A stretch of 64,000 nt of DNA, from positions 4,154,001 through 4,218,000 of the forward strand of contig JAMPIQ010000001.1 of the NCBI GenBank assembly GCA_024699855.1, written 5' to 3'. The stretch is from Aphelenchoides besseyi. Its lineage: Eukaryota; Nematoda; Chromadorea; Rhabditida; Aphelenchoididae. The notes beneath the pieces were generated by a model that ran no database searches, was not told the DNA's origin, and saw only the letters and a list, made by a program, of their open reading frames with translations. The position numbers were made by a program, and so were the translations under genes. Of the stretch, positions 46,896 through 59,800 are shown piece after piece (positions within the stretch are counted from its first letter, which is position 1; each line of letters starts with the position of its first letter).

Positions 46896-47680
46896 CTATT
46901 TACAATACGGTCTGATAACATCGAGTGATCGTTCCAGTTCTGAAACATAAAGCTAATAAAAGTCGTCAACGAGTAACAGACCTTTTTGTAGTAACTGGAA
47001 TTTCGAGTCTTCAATCGCCAAATTAACTGCCTTTCCATCGCTTGTTTGGCATTCGAGTTTGTGAACAAGAACATCGCCGTCCACCACTTGAGTGTCGTGA
47101 AGAAGTACATTAAGAGAGGGTTCTAATAGACAGTCATGAGTTGATTAGTTACTCCACTTACCGCGAATAAAATCTGCGGAGAGAATACGCGTGAGTTCGA
47201 CGTGTTCACTTCGGTAAACCAAATGCAACTGTTTGGCATGTTCTGCGCCCATTCCCAATTGCAACATCTCTTTCTCGAGATCATCAGCCGTGCACTCGTT
47301 CTTGGCAGACTTCTCCAGAATGAATCCCAGTGCAGTGATTGCTCCTTTCACTCCGCGAAGATCTAGAAACGTTCAGATCGATTCGTAGTGATCAGTTGAC
47401 AATACCGATCTGATGGTTGTTTTTACGTAAAATTTCGATCTCTTCGTTTTTCCATTCCATTTGCTTCGACTTCAATCGATTTGCGATTGTTTGACACCAC
47501 TGGCGGAAATCATTCGTGTCCTAATTGCCGTAAATAAAAAAGTTGCCATAAAAATCACTTACGATCTTCGTGAACTCAGCGATCTCAGCCAACACCCAAT
47601 CGGGACAATCTAAGCCGCCAACAAAACGAAACTTCTGAAATTCGAAATTTCTATTTGACAACTTCAAGTTCACTTACCAT
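46896..47680 (-). CDS. commd4: COMM domain-containing protein 4
   Basis: Six exons: 47680-47678, 47634-47563, 47520-47406, 47362-47162, 47122-46982 and 46939-46896, 191 residues (human 199). The first coding exon is just the ATG codon, followed immediately by GTAAGT. The protein begins MKFRFVGGLDCPDWVLAEIA, as in COMMD4, continues GAITALGFILEKSAKNECTA and LQLGMGAEHAKQL (helical HN domain), and ends with the COMM beta-sheet region and LERSLDVIRPYCK. COMMD proteins form the decameric Commander complex with CCDC22/CCDC93 for endosomal receptor recycling. The opposing VPS50 gene also acts in endosomal recycling; that adjacency may be coincidental. Confidence 0.92.
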
Positions 47681-50600
47681 TCCAACGATCACTACAAATG
47701 GCTTCAACGGTCGTGTATTCGACGCTCTAGGGCCACGAACTGCAACTGTTGACTGGACGGTCAACTCGCTCTCGCCAAAAGCCCGCCGTTTTCCCTTCCG
47801 AATTTCGATTCGACGGCGTCGCTCAGCGATTGGCCGTAAAGCGTATTAGTCATGGCCAAGCCTCTCATCAGCGTTAAGAGGTATTATTTCCACTCTTGAC
47901 CTCTCGATCCGTGGATTTCGAATCCGGACGTTGCTCTCGTGAAATTTATACCTTCCACGTTAGTGAGATTGCGCGTCTAACCGCCGAGTTTGCGATCGAA
48001 AAACCCGTCGGATTTTCGTGGGTTTGCGCAGTTTTTGCGGAAATTTGGTGCGGCGATTAAAATTTGTGAAAATCGTCAGTTAACATCCCATGTTTCTTTT
48101 TGTTGTTTGTTATTGCAATGACGACTGTTGAGTGAGTCAGACTTTCGCTCCCATTTCAAAGCACTTCGATCACTAACGACACTCACATTTGTCAATTGGA
48201 CGTGAATCTCTCGACATCTGCGAACTATCGGAACGTTGGATCTTTTTTTTGGTTTAAATTGAGTGGCTTTAAAGTCGACAATTGAGCTTCCCTATCAATT
48301 CCCTGAGGGCACGGTGGCGTGGCTTCAAAAGAATTCGGCCGACATTCCCGCGAGCATTTGAAAAATGGGACTTCAGTTTTGGACTTGTAATGGAATCTTA
48401 TTCTTTGCATAACAAAGAAAGTTGCGAACAAATACGATTAGGCCAATGATTCGTTTGTTTCTACGTTGTCGGGTTCTTTTCGGAATTCCATTTAGACTTC
48501 CGGTTTGCAGTTGGATTATAAAAACAATCTGATTTCCGCCAACGAGCACTGAAATCGAATCCGCTGTTGAATGTGCTCTCCGCATTTGATTGCTAGAAGT
48601 GAGATGGCCGATCGGTTGCCATGAAGCGGCTGTTTTCGTAAATAAAAACCAGATTTGCTTCCCACAACTCATTTGCTTTTTCCAACCACTTGGCCACGAA
48701 CGGGAAATCTGAAACGATCTAACGACCGGAGAGCATGGAAATTTTTACGAATTTTTTGCTTCACCACCAACGACAGTCGACCGTAGCCGTTAATTTATTG
48801 CACAGCTTCGACTGATGACATTTGGCAGCCAGCACATTGAATGCGATTGGTCGTGATTTGTGAATTGAGGGACCTCAAAGTCGCATTACCATAAAAAAAG
48901 AAGAAGAAGACAAGAGCGAATTCCGCATTTTCGAGCAATTTTCTGTCCCCGCTTTTTCGTTTCTGGTCGTGGAACAAAAAACGGTCCGCGTTTAGGGTGT
49001 TGGCTTTTTTCTCTTCAACACCCACGTTTCCTCCTGTTGCGCGGTTTAACTTAAACGGAATGACGTTTTTGAGCATTCCGGTTTACTGCTTTCGGCGATT
49101 TGCAACATTTTGCAGCCATTGGCTTCGTCTCCAATGGATCTCGACAAACAAACTTCTGATAAGCAAATGTTTTTTTGGTTTTACGCTCCGATGAACGCGG
49201 AAACTGAACGTTCGTTCCGGAGGTTGCTTATCGAGTTTCGCAAATAGTAAAAGGTTGGTCGTTCTTCACCGTCCAAACTTCCCGGACGTGTTGCGGCTCG
49301 TTGTTGAAAAGTCCCATTTCACGGCAAAAAGAAGAGTGTTGTGTTTATGGCGACCTTGTTTTTGTTAGTCCGCGTTGCTTCGTTGGTTTTTTTTCGCATT
49401 TTTTGAAATTGGCGCTTTTCCTTCACTACCGCGATTTTTACGTCCTCGTCATTTGTTCAGTCGAACGTGGAAGATTGTAGGACAAAGAAGTGGGTCGAGT
49501 TAACAGTCAGAAGTCCACTTGGTCACTCGGCTAATTTTGGCGCTTGTCCAGAACCCACCAGCCAATGGCATGAGTAAGCGATGTCCTGAAGGTCCGCAGT
49601 TCGTCTTTTTCATGCCATTTGCGTGCTTTACGAGTGTCCGCGCGCCAAAACTCGAATTGACCATTCAGTTGTGTCCTTTCCAGCATCTCGGTTCAACTGC
49701 GGACTTTTCAGCATCAACTTTTAACGCGGTGACAGATTCGCCTAATTGGATTAAGCGAAAGGACGTTGTGCATGCAATTCGCTTTGTGAGCATCGCGTCC
49801 AATGTCGTGGACAGCAGCTCAACGAGCTGCCGTTTTTCTTCGACGTCGTTCGATCGGCAATAAATCGCCCGGTTGTCAGTCGTTTGGATTCCGTGGAAGT
49901 TGTTGGTCTTCTTCTTCACAGTCGCTTTCTCGCGCCCGCCGTTCGACGGAAAGTTTTTTCTGTTTCCGACGTGTTAAGCTCCGTGTTAATCCCAGCGATG
50001 TTGATTATGAATTCAAAATCCCAGAGAACAAAAATCAACCTGGAAATCGGAATTGACTTTTGGTTACCAGGGACTTTTAGTCGACTGTTCAACCAATGTT
50101 GTTTATTTACACGTTTTAATATCCGAGTCAATGGTTCATAAAAGAAGATATTTGCGGGATCATCCACAAACTGAGAGCCACTTAAAATGCGCGCAACTCC
50201 GCGGGATATCCGCAACCATTGGGATCGTCCATCTCCTCGTAATTTCTGGCCCTGTGTCCATTCGCCCGCTTTCTAGTCCACGAGCCGATTTCTATTCTTG
50301 TTGTTATCATGTTCAGAAACCAGATTTCGCTCATAAACCGCCGCGAATTTATGGCTTATCGCCGAAACCTGATTCCCGAACTATTCCGCAATGTTGCCAC
50401 TTATTCCCGCGCATTTAATTGCCAATTAACATTTCGACTTTTTTCTTGCTCTCAAAAAAGACGCTCCGAAAACTGCGATCGTACTTTCCACTTCGCTTCA
50501 AATTCTGTCTGCCGTTTCGATGACCTTCAGGTTTTCGAATTCGCTTCCTTCTGGTAATTCCCTTCGCTCTTGTAAACAAATTGCACAATCTTTCCAACCC

Positions 50601-50852
50601 ACTCATAAACCGTGTCAATCGTGGTTTCGGGTTCTCAACGATTCGTTTGTTTCAGTTTTTCGACCGCAAGCGTTAAGATCACGCAAGTTCTTGGTCCCAT
50701 TTGGCCAAAACTGCGGCTTGCGCTTTAGACGATTCGGATCTCGCAACATCACGAGGAATCGACTTCAATTTGACGAACGACATAAATCTGCTTTTCTCCC
50801 GTACATCTGCCTTTTGTGCTCAATTTCGACTGTCTGTATTTAACTTAGAACA
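47681..50852. other. No gene recognised; upstream region of COMMD4 and of the FERM gene
   Basis: Short overlapping frames only. A tRNA-like B-box word (ggatttcgaatcc) occurs near 47914, but no cloverleaf could be drawn. A GAAGAAGAAGA run is at about 48898. The 3 kb before the FERM gene start probably contains its promoter or non-coding first exon. Confidence 0.5.
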
Positions 50853-53800
50853 ATGGCTCCATCCGGAACTGAAATGATCGCCAATGACGGCACTCGTACC
50901 GTGATCCAAGAAGGAATTCGTGAAAAAGATCGTCACATGGCATCTGTCACTTTGCTCGACGGACAACGTTTGGATGTCCAAGTTCACGTAAGAGATCTCA
51001 GCAACACAACATGATAATAAGTTTGTTACAGAAGAATGCCGAAGGTGAAATCCTGTTCAATCTCGTCTGCAATAGCATTGAGCTGATCGAAAAAGATTAT
51101 TTTTCACTTGCATTCTACGATCAAAATTCGACTCGAGTATGTTGCTCTTATCTATCGTCCTATTGATTTTGATTGCTTAGAAATGGTTATACAAGAACAA
51201 AAAGATCAGCAAACAAGTCAAGGATCTGCCGTGGGAGTTTACATTGGAGGTGAAGTTCTACACTCCAGAGCCTCAGGACTTACGCGAAGATTTCACTCGG
51301 CATCTGTTGACTCTCCAACTTCGTGCCGATCTTTACAACGGAAAGTGAGCTTCGTTCTTTGAGTTTATCTTCAACTTTCGAATTAGATTGCCCGCTGCAT
51401 TTGCCAATCAAGCACGTTTTGGTTCGTTGATTGCACAAGCCGAATTAGGAGATTACAAGCCGGAACATAGCTACGAAAAAGCTCTTCGAGCTTTGAACAT
51501 CGTCAAACACATAACTCCGGAGTTGAGTGAGACTATTTGCAAGTTCTACAAAGATCAGAAAGGAAAAACTCCACCAGAAGCAGAACTCAGCTTCCTTCTC
51601 GCTTGTCGTGAAAACGCAATGTACGGAATGTCAATTTACAACGCCAAAGAACGTAGCCAGCCCGTTCGAATTGGAATCAACGCGCACGGAATCAGTGTCT
51701 TCAGCGAACAACTACGAACTCACTACGTCGTTTGGCAAAGTATGCATCAGCTTGAATATCAACGAAAAACGTTTACCATCAAATTGAAACCAGGCGAAGT
51801 AAGTGAAACAAATCATTTGGCATTTCTTAAATTTGTTGCTCCAGAAAGAAGGAAAGAACAATTTGGTTTTTAAATTGGATGATGAGGGATCAGCAAAACG
51901 TTGCTGGAAAACGGCTGTCGATCATCACACGTTCTTCCGTTTATTGCAACCGGCGGACAAACACAATTCGCTGTTCAGTTTCGGATCAACACGTCGACCA
52001 GAAGGACGAACGCTCATTCAGGCCAAGATGGCAAGTCAGATGTTTGATGTAAGTCATTGGATTCACAACAATATCCTATACTTTTTGCTTAGGGCACTCC
52101 AACAGCTCCACAAATGTCGTCTGCTCGTGTGGTTAGTCAATCGCCCGAAAATCGTAAGTTTCTTGATTCAATTTACCATCAATAACCTTTAATGTTTAGC
52201 AACTTATCAAGCAGCATCGCCGGTTGAAGAAGGACGAGTGATTATGGTAACCTTTACTTTTGAAGCGTACAAGCTTTTTCTTTTTAGGAATCAACAACTA
52301 CTCGTACTTATCACATCGAAACCCGCGAACCTACCAGCCCTCGATCGGACGCATTCAATGGGACCACTGACGAGGTGGGTGAGATTTCTGTTTCACCTGA
52401 TGCCCCGCCTCGACATGCTTTGCACGCGTCGTCAGACAAACCTTTATTTGTGTCTACTGCTGCTTCTGAGCATCTTGATGGCACGCGCACTTCATCTCGC
52501 TGCTATACGATCACTGAATCTTTGTCACTTCCGCAACAACAATTCTCTCCCGGCCAGCAGTCGATGCAGCAATCGATTAAGTTTGGTACGGAAAACGAAG
52601 CGCGATTGTTGCAACGAGGCGATAACTTGCCCACTTCATTTTCCACCACCCCAACTCTGCTTTCATCGGCGTGGTTTGCCAAGCAGCGACAACGACGTCT
52701 ACTAACCATGAGTTCTGCACAACAACCTACACCGACATCTGAAGTGCGATCACCGGTAGATAGTGCACAGTTCACGACCGTTGTGACATCGCCGATTCCA
52801 CGATCAACAACCACCTCTCCGTACTCACATCTAATCCAAACTCCCGATCCGGGTGAACAACTACTTCCGATTGTGCGTGAAATTAATCAACAAATGACGA
52901 CAACCTTAATGTCTTTACCATCACGCTCGCACACTGTTCTTGCCGAATATCTTTCAACCGCCGATACTTCTCATCTGTCCAACGAATTGATTGCCGCATA
53001 TCGAAGTCTACTAACCGCCTGTGGTGATACGCCGGCACAAGCAGACTTGAAGATACGCGAAGCAACATCGACACGCGTCTATTGTCGTCGTTCACCTTTA
53101 TCGCCACTAACCTTAAACACACCGCTTCCTGCTGATGTTGAAGACGTTCTTCGAACTCGTTCGCCAAGTCCAACAGTTCGATTCGATGAAACTGTCAATC
53201 ATTGTATCCGAATTACCGGTGTTGACAACAATGCATCACTTTATCAATACAATGTGAGTGCTGCCGAAGCTTCAAGAGCCAAAATACGCGGTGGCTATAG
53301 TCCGAATCGACAAGCTTACACGTCGTTGACTCGTGAAGAAGCAAACATCAAAACCACCGATTATACAACACCAAAACGAAAACTCTTCGGACGACGAAAA
53401 CAAAAGTCTTCTCCATTTGTACGCAACGAGTTTGCTCCAACTGTTGGAATAAGTCGTGAATTCGATGTTCAAGAAGTACCGTTGAGATACCATTCGGCTG
53501 TTTATCATTCCGGTTATTCGACTCGTTTCCCATATCTCAGTGAACGTGATCGTTTTGCTGGCGACGAAGAAATGGCTGATGTGAGTGCCGAAAACGAGCA
53601 GAAATATCCGCTTATTGGTGAAGCATCGGGAAGTGCAGAAAGACTTGAAAAATCGGAAGAATTGGATGGCCGGAATCTACGACAGTATGTTCGTGTCTAC
53701 TACCGCGACAAGCAGCATCGGGGATTCTCCAAACCAACAGCCATTTTGCACATGAGACATCAGCAACGTCAACGTGATCAACACACTCACAAAAACGGTC

Positions 53801-56800
53801 ATGCACAGATCGATTTGTCCCCAGTGCCGCGTTACGAAACATTAGCAATCGGTGAGAACGAAAATCAAAAAGTCCGAAGGTATCGAATCTTCACACGCGA
53901 ACGACATGAAGGAATCGAGCAGATCATTGAAGAAGTTGATCTATCTGCGTACCCAACGTTACAAGAACCCGGACAACAAGAAGAACCGGTGGAAACATTG
54001 AAAAGAATTGTAGAAGTTGATATTCAACCTCTGAAAGAGCACTCAACGGCTTATCATTCTGGAGAATCCTACACACCAAGAGAACAGACACCTAGATACA
54101 TAACTGAAGAAACGACACCTCGAAGCAAACAAACTGCTGTTTTGCATTTGAAGAAGAAACGTGAAGAAAAAGCGAAGAAAACGAAGACAAAACGCGAGTT
54201 TTTCAAACGAAAACAAGAAGAAACTTCCGCTAAAGATGACTTACAATCACCATCGACATCTAATCCACCAATTTCTGAGCCATATGAGGGTCCATACAAT
54301 ACAGTGAATCCGGACGAACAGCTGACTTCGTTACCACTTCGCTCCCATGTTCAGTCCTACCATTCCGGATACTCAATCACGAGCACGAACCGCAGATATC
54401 GATTCTTCACTCGTGAACGACATCCCGGTGAAGAAGAAACGATTGAACCGGACGTTGACCGCTACAATTTGGACTCGACCGAATTCGAAGGTCCACTGGA
54501 GACTGTGGCCATCGATAATCGGGAACTCCAGAAAGCGCCGTTGAAACAACACTCGAACGTCTACCACTCTGGTCACTCGTTTGTCAGAACCAAACAGGTC
54601 GGGAAGAAGAAGGTGCCCGTCGACTCGAGCAGCGAGTCAGGGTTCGAAGAAGAGCCCGAAGACACTCACGGCAAACGAACTGCTCGTCTGGTCATCAAAT
54701 CTGAGGTCGTTGAACAACCGGAAGTGTCGACCGAGAAGAGGCCGTTGTTCGGTTTCCTGAGGAGTGGAAAGAAGAGTCGTCAGAGCGAGCAGTCGACATA
54801 TCCATCAGCGAGCGAAAGGTACGAAGGTGAACTCGAGAATGTGCCCAAGACCACCGAACTTGCTTCTTCTCCGTTGCGTGAAAACGTCGATGTTGTCCAC
54901 GAGTTCAAGTACAAACAACTAGTACGCAAGCAGAAGATTGATGCAAATGAAGAACTTGCGGAAAACAAGAAAACTGCACAGCTTCACGTCAAATCAGAAT
55001 TCACGGAGATTCCCGAGGAGAAGACCGAAGAGCGAAAACCACTTTTTGGTTTCTTAAAAGGCAAAAAAGACGTATTGCCACCAACATCTTATCTGACAAG
55101 TGAAGTGTGGAAAGGTGAAGTGACTCCGCTTAACAAAAACAATGAATTAGATGGACATCCGATTCGCAATCATGTCGATCAGTTTTACGAAGTTTTCTAT
55201 TCAGCATCATCTCCTGTATCTGAAACAACAAAAGATAAGAGTAAGCTCGTTATTCACACCAAGTCGACTATTACTGAAGAATCCGAAGATAAACCACCAC
55301 CTAAGGAATCCGAAAAGCATCATCTTTTTGGTTTTCTGCACAAAAATCGACATGGCAAGTCAGAAGATCAATCGCCCACTCAATCAACCGCTTATCCTAG
55401 CATTGGCGAAAAGTGGGAAGGAGAGTTTGAGAAAATCGAAAAAACCAAAGACATTGACAATCTGCCGATTTTATCACAAGTCGAACGAGTTCACGATGTT
55501 GCTTATCATTTCTTAGCTGGTGATGGTCATAAGACTGAACCGTCAACATCGACGAAAGTCGAAGAAGAACAACGCCAAGGCACTGCGGTTATTCACGCAA
55601 AAACGACAATTATCGAAGAAGATCAACCGCAGAAACCAGAAGAAGGTCGACACAGCAGTTTCTTTGGTTTCCGACGTGGTAAGAAAGAGCTTGTGACTGA
55701 AGAACATACCAAGTTGTCTTACCCACTTAATGAACCTTATTACGGCGAATTAGAACAATTGCCGAAAATTGAAGAACTCAACATTTCTCCAATTCGTAAA
55801 CACGTCGATAAAATTAACGAAGTTGCTTATTCTCCACTTGTCAAGTCAAAACAGAAAACTGATGATCGACAATCACCAGACGAAGCGCAAAAACAAGCCG
55901 CTCTAATTCACGCAAAAACGACCATTAACGAATCACCGGAGAGAGTATCCTCAACTGAAGAACATCGTGGCACTTTGTTTGGTTTCCTTAAAACAAAAAA
56001 ACATACCGACGAGAAGGTGTCACCCGTGAGTTCGTATCCGGAGCTGTCGGAAAAGTACGAAGGTGATTACATTGCTCTGACACCAACAGAGTTTTCGACC
56101 TTACCACTTCGTGAAATCGTTGAAACCGTGCACGATGTTCCTTACTCGTTGAAGAAAAAACCTCAAACTCCAGCGGGCTATCCGGCCATTGGCGAGAGAT
56201 TCGAAGGTGAACACGACCATCTGCGACCTCACGAGTTCGATAGAACGCCTCTCCGTGAGTCTGTCGATGCGATCCACGACGTCCCATACTCCACGAAGAA
56301 GGACGATCACTCGCAATATCCACCGATTGGCGAACGATATGATGGCGAATTGGATGTTTTACGATCAAACGAAGTCGATGGGTTGCCGCTGCGAGAGTCG
56401 GTCGATCAGATTCACGATGTGGCTTACGAGACCGAAGTTCACAAAACGGCGCTTATCCACGCCAAGACCACCGACGTCGAGTTGATCGAAGACGAGGAGA
56501 CTGAAAGTCCAAAAGCTGGCAAACGGAAACTCTTCGGCTTCTTGAGTGGCAAGAAAGAACATCACGACGAGAAGATGTCAGCAGTCAGTTCGTATCCAGA
56601 GCTGGGCGACCGATTCGAAGGCGTCTATGAGGAGCTGAGTCCCACGGAGTTCGCTACGTTGCCACTTCGCGAAACCGTTGAGACGGTTCACGATGTTCCC
56701 TATTCGCTGAAGAAAGAAGATCGGTCCAGATACCCGCCGATCGGAGGGAAGTTCGAGGGCGAGCACGACCTTCTGGAGTCCACGGAACTGATCTCTTCGC

Positions 56801-59800
56801 CGCTGAAAGAACACGTCGATCAAATCTACGATAGCGAAAATCTGCAGCCAAGGAAAATCGAGGAAGTCGAAACTCACAAGACCGCCGTCATTCACGCCAA
56901 AACAACTGTGGTTGAAGTTCCTGAAGATCATGAACGTCGCAAATCATCGTTGCTTGGTTTTCTTCGATCTTCTAAGAAATCCCCCGAACACAATCGATCG
57001 CTATCACCATATTCGTACACGTCTGAGCAGTTTGAAGGAGAGTTGTTTGATTTGCCAAAAGTTGACGAACTATCAGTTGTGCCATTGAATCAACACGTTG
57101 ATATTCTCCACGATGTTCCATACAAATCTTCGGCTTACAGTCCAAAATTGGTTGCATCCGAAGAACAAGAGGAGCCTAAGAAGGTTGCTCAACTTCTCGT
57201 GAAATCCGAAGTGGTCGAAGTTACTGAGAACGAAGATCGTAAACCGATTTTCGGCTTTTTACATGGCAAGAAAAAGCAGTCGTCCAAGAACGAATCGAAG
57301 GTTTCTTCTACTTATCCAACAACCGAACTATGGGAAGGTGATGTCGACTTGTTAAGCAAACCGGACGAAATGATTGGAAGTCCGCTAAGTGAACATGTCG
57401 ATCAGATTCATGACATCTCTCAACTGCTATCTGGTGATGTAAAAGAAGACGTATCAACACCGACTGAGACGGAAGCACACAAACAAACCGCTGTTATTCA
57501 CGCCAAATCAACTGTGATTGAAGTTTCTGAAGACAGTAAAGACGAAGGCAAGCCAAAGCTTTCCGGACTCTTCCGAGGCAAAAAAGCAAAGACTGTGAAA
57601 GAAGAAGACCTGCGATCCAAAAGCCCTTATCCAACAATCGGTGAAAAATATGAAGGTTCTTTGGACGTGTTAGAACCAACGGAAATAACCACATCACCTC
57701 TTCATTCACTTGTCAATGTCTACGACTTTTCGTACGATAAGACTCCGAAGGTTGTTGCAAAAGACGAAGTTAAGGGGCCAATTGAACCGGAGCACAAGCA
57801 AACGGCCGTCATTTACGCAAAATCAACGGTTATCGAAGACGTTGATCTTCCGAAACCGAAGAAATCTCGCAAAAAGAAGAAAGTCAGCTCTTCGTATCCA
57901 CGAATTGGTGAAGTTTTTATCGGTGAGCACGATGTTTTACAACCGACAGAAATGGAAACGAATCCACTGAAGAGTTTTGTCGAGCAAATTCGCGATGTTT
58001 CTCACCCACAAAATGTAACAGTTGAAAAAAGTGAAGTTCAACAAACTGAAGAGCCGAAACAAACAGCGCGAATTGTCATGAAGTCAACAAACACTGAGAT
58101 CGTCGATACGCCCAAACTGAAAGAATCGAAGCTTTTCGGCTTCTTGAAGACCAAAAAAGGACGAGCGTCCGAAGAAGAACGTCCGATCGTGTATCCAACA
58201 AATCCGCCATTCGAAGGCCCGTACGATACAGTGAATCCGGACGAACAGCTGACTTCGTTACCACTTCGCTCCCATGTTCAGCCCTACCATTCCGGATATT
58301 CAATCACGAGCACGAACCGCAGATATCGATTCTTCACTCGTGAACGACATCCCGGTGAAGAAGAAACGATTGAACCGGACGTTGACCGCTACAATTTGGA
58401 CTCGACCGAATTCGAAGGTCCACTGGAGACTGTGGCCATCGATAATCGGGAACTCCAGAAAGCGCCGTTGAAACAACACTCGAACGTCTACCACTCTGGT
58501 CACTCGTTTGTCAGAACCAAACAGGTCGGGAAGAAGAAGGTGCCCGTCGACTCGAGCAGCGAGTCAGGGTTCGAAGAAGAGCCCGAAGACACTCACGGCA
58601 AACGAACTGCTCGTCTGGTCATCAAATCTGAGGTCGTTGAACAACCGGAAGTGTCGACCGAGAAGAGGCCGTTGTTCGGTTTCCTGAGGAGTGGAAAGAA
58701 GAGTCGTCAGAGCGAGCAGTCGACATATCCATCAGCGAGCGAAAGGTACGAAGGTGAACTCGAGAATGTGCCCAAGACCTTCGAACTTGCTTCTTCTCCG
58801 TTGCGTGAAAACGTCGATGTTGTCCATGAAATTGCCGAACTGCCCCAACAGCCCAAGAAAGTCGCTCAACTTCACATCAAATCAGAGATCGTTGAAGTAC
58901 CCGAAGAGGAACACAAACCGCTTTTCGGATTCCTGAAGAAACAGCCGAAGAAAGAAGAAGAAAAGCCATCTACCAGTCCATTACCAACTATTGGCGAGCG
59001 ATACGAAGGCCCATTGGAGCCTCTTGGTTCGGACGAGTTCAACTCGACACCGCTAACCGACTACGTGGATCAGATCATCGAAGTCGACTATCCATCACCT
59101 AAACGAAGTCCAAAGAAGATCGAGAAAGAGCCGACTGACGAAGCTGAAGAGTCGAAGAAGATCGCTCAGTTGCACGTGAAATCTGAGGACGTTGAAGTTC
59201 GAGAAAGTGAAGAGCGCAAACCACTGTTCGGATTCTTACGCGGTAAAAAAGAACACGACGAGAAGGTGTCACCTGTGAGTTCGTATCCGGAGCTGTCGGA
59301 AAAGTACGAAGGTGATTACATTGCTCTGACACCAACAGAGTTTTCGACCTTACCACTTCGTGAAATCGTTGAAACCGTGCACGATGTTGCTTACTCGTTG
59401 AAAAAGAAACCTCAAACTCCAGCGGGCTATCCGGCCATTGGCGAGAGATTCGAAGGTGAACACGACCATCTGCGACCTCACGAGTTCGATAGAACGCCTC
59501 TCCGTGAGTCAGTCGATGCGATCCACGACGTCCCATACTCCACGAAGAAGGACGATCACTCGCAATATCCACCGATTGGCGAACGATATGATGGCGAACA
59601 TGATTTGTTGGAATCAAATGAGTTTGATACATCACCGCTAAAAGACCATGTTGATAAGATACACGATATCCCTCAATCTCCTGTGGGTTCACCACGCAAA
59701 GTTGCTCAAGAAGTGATTGATGAACACAAGGCAACTGCTCAAGTGCACGTCAAGTCCGAAGTTGTGGAAGAAATGGACACTGAGAGAAGACGGAAGAGTC

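Noticed and set aside
47855..47940. tRNA-like stretch (A-box-like atggccaag and B-box-like ggatttcgaatcc)
   Set aside because: Spacing would suit a long-arm tRNA, but the acceptor stem does not pair beyond three or four bases and no anticodon stem could be drawn.
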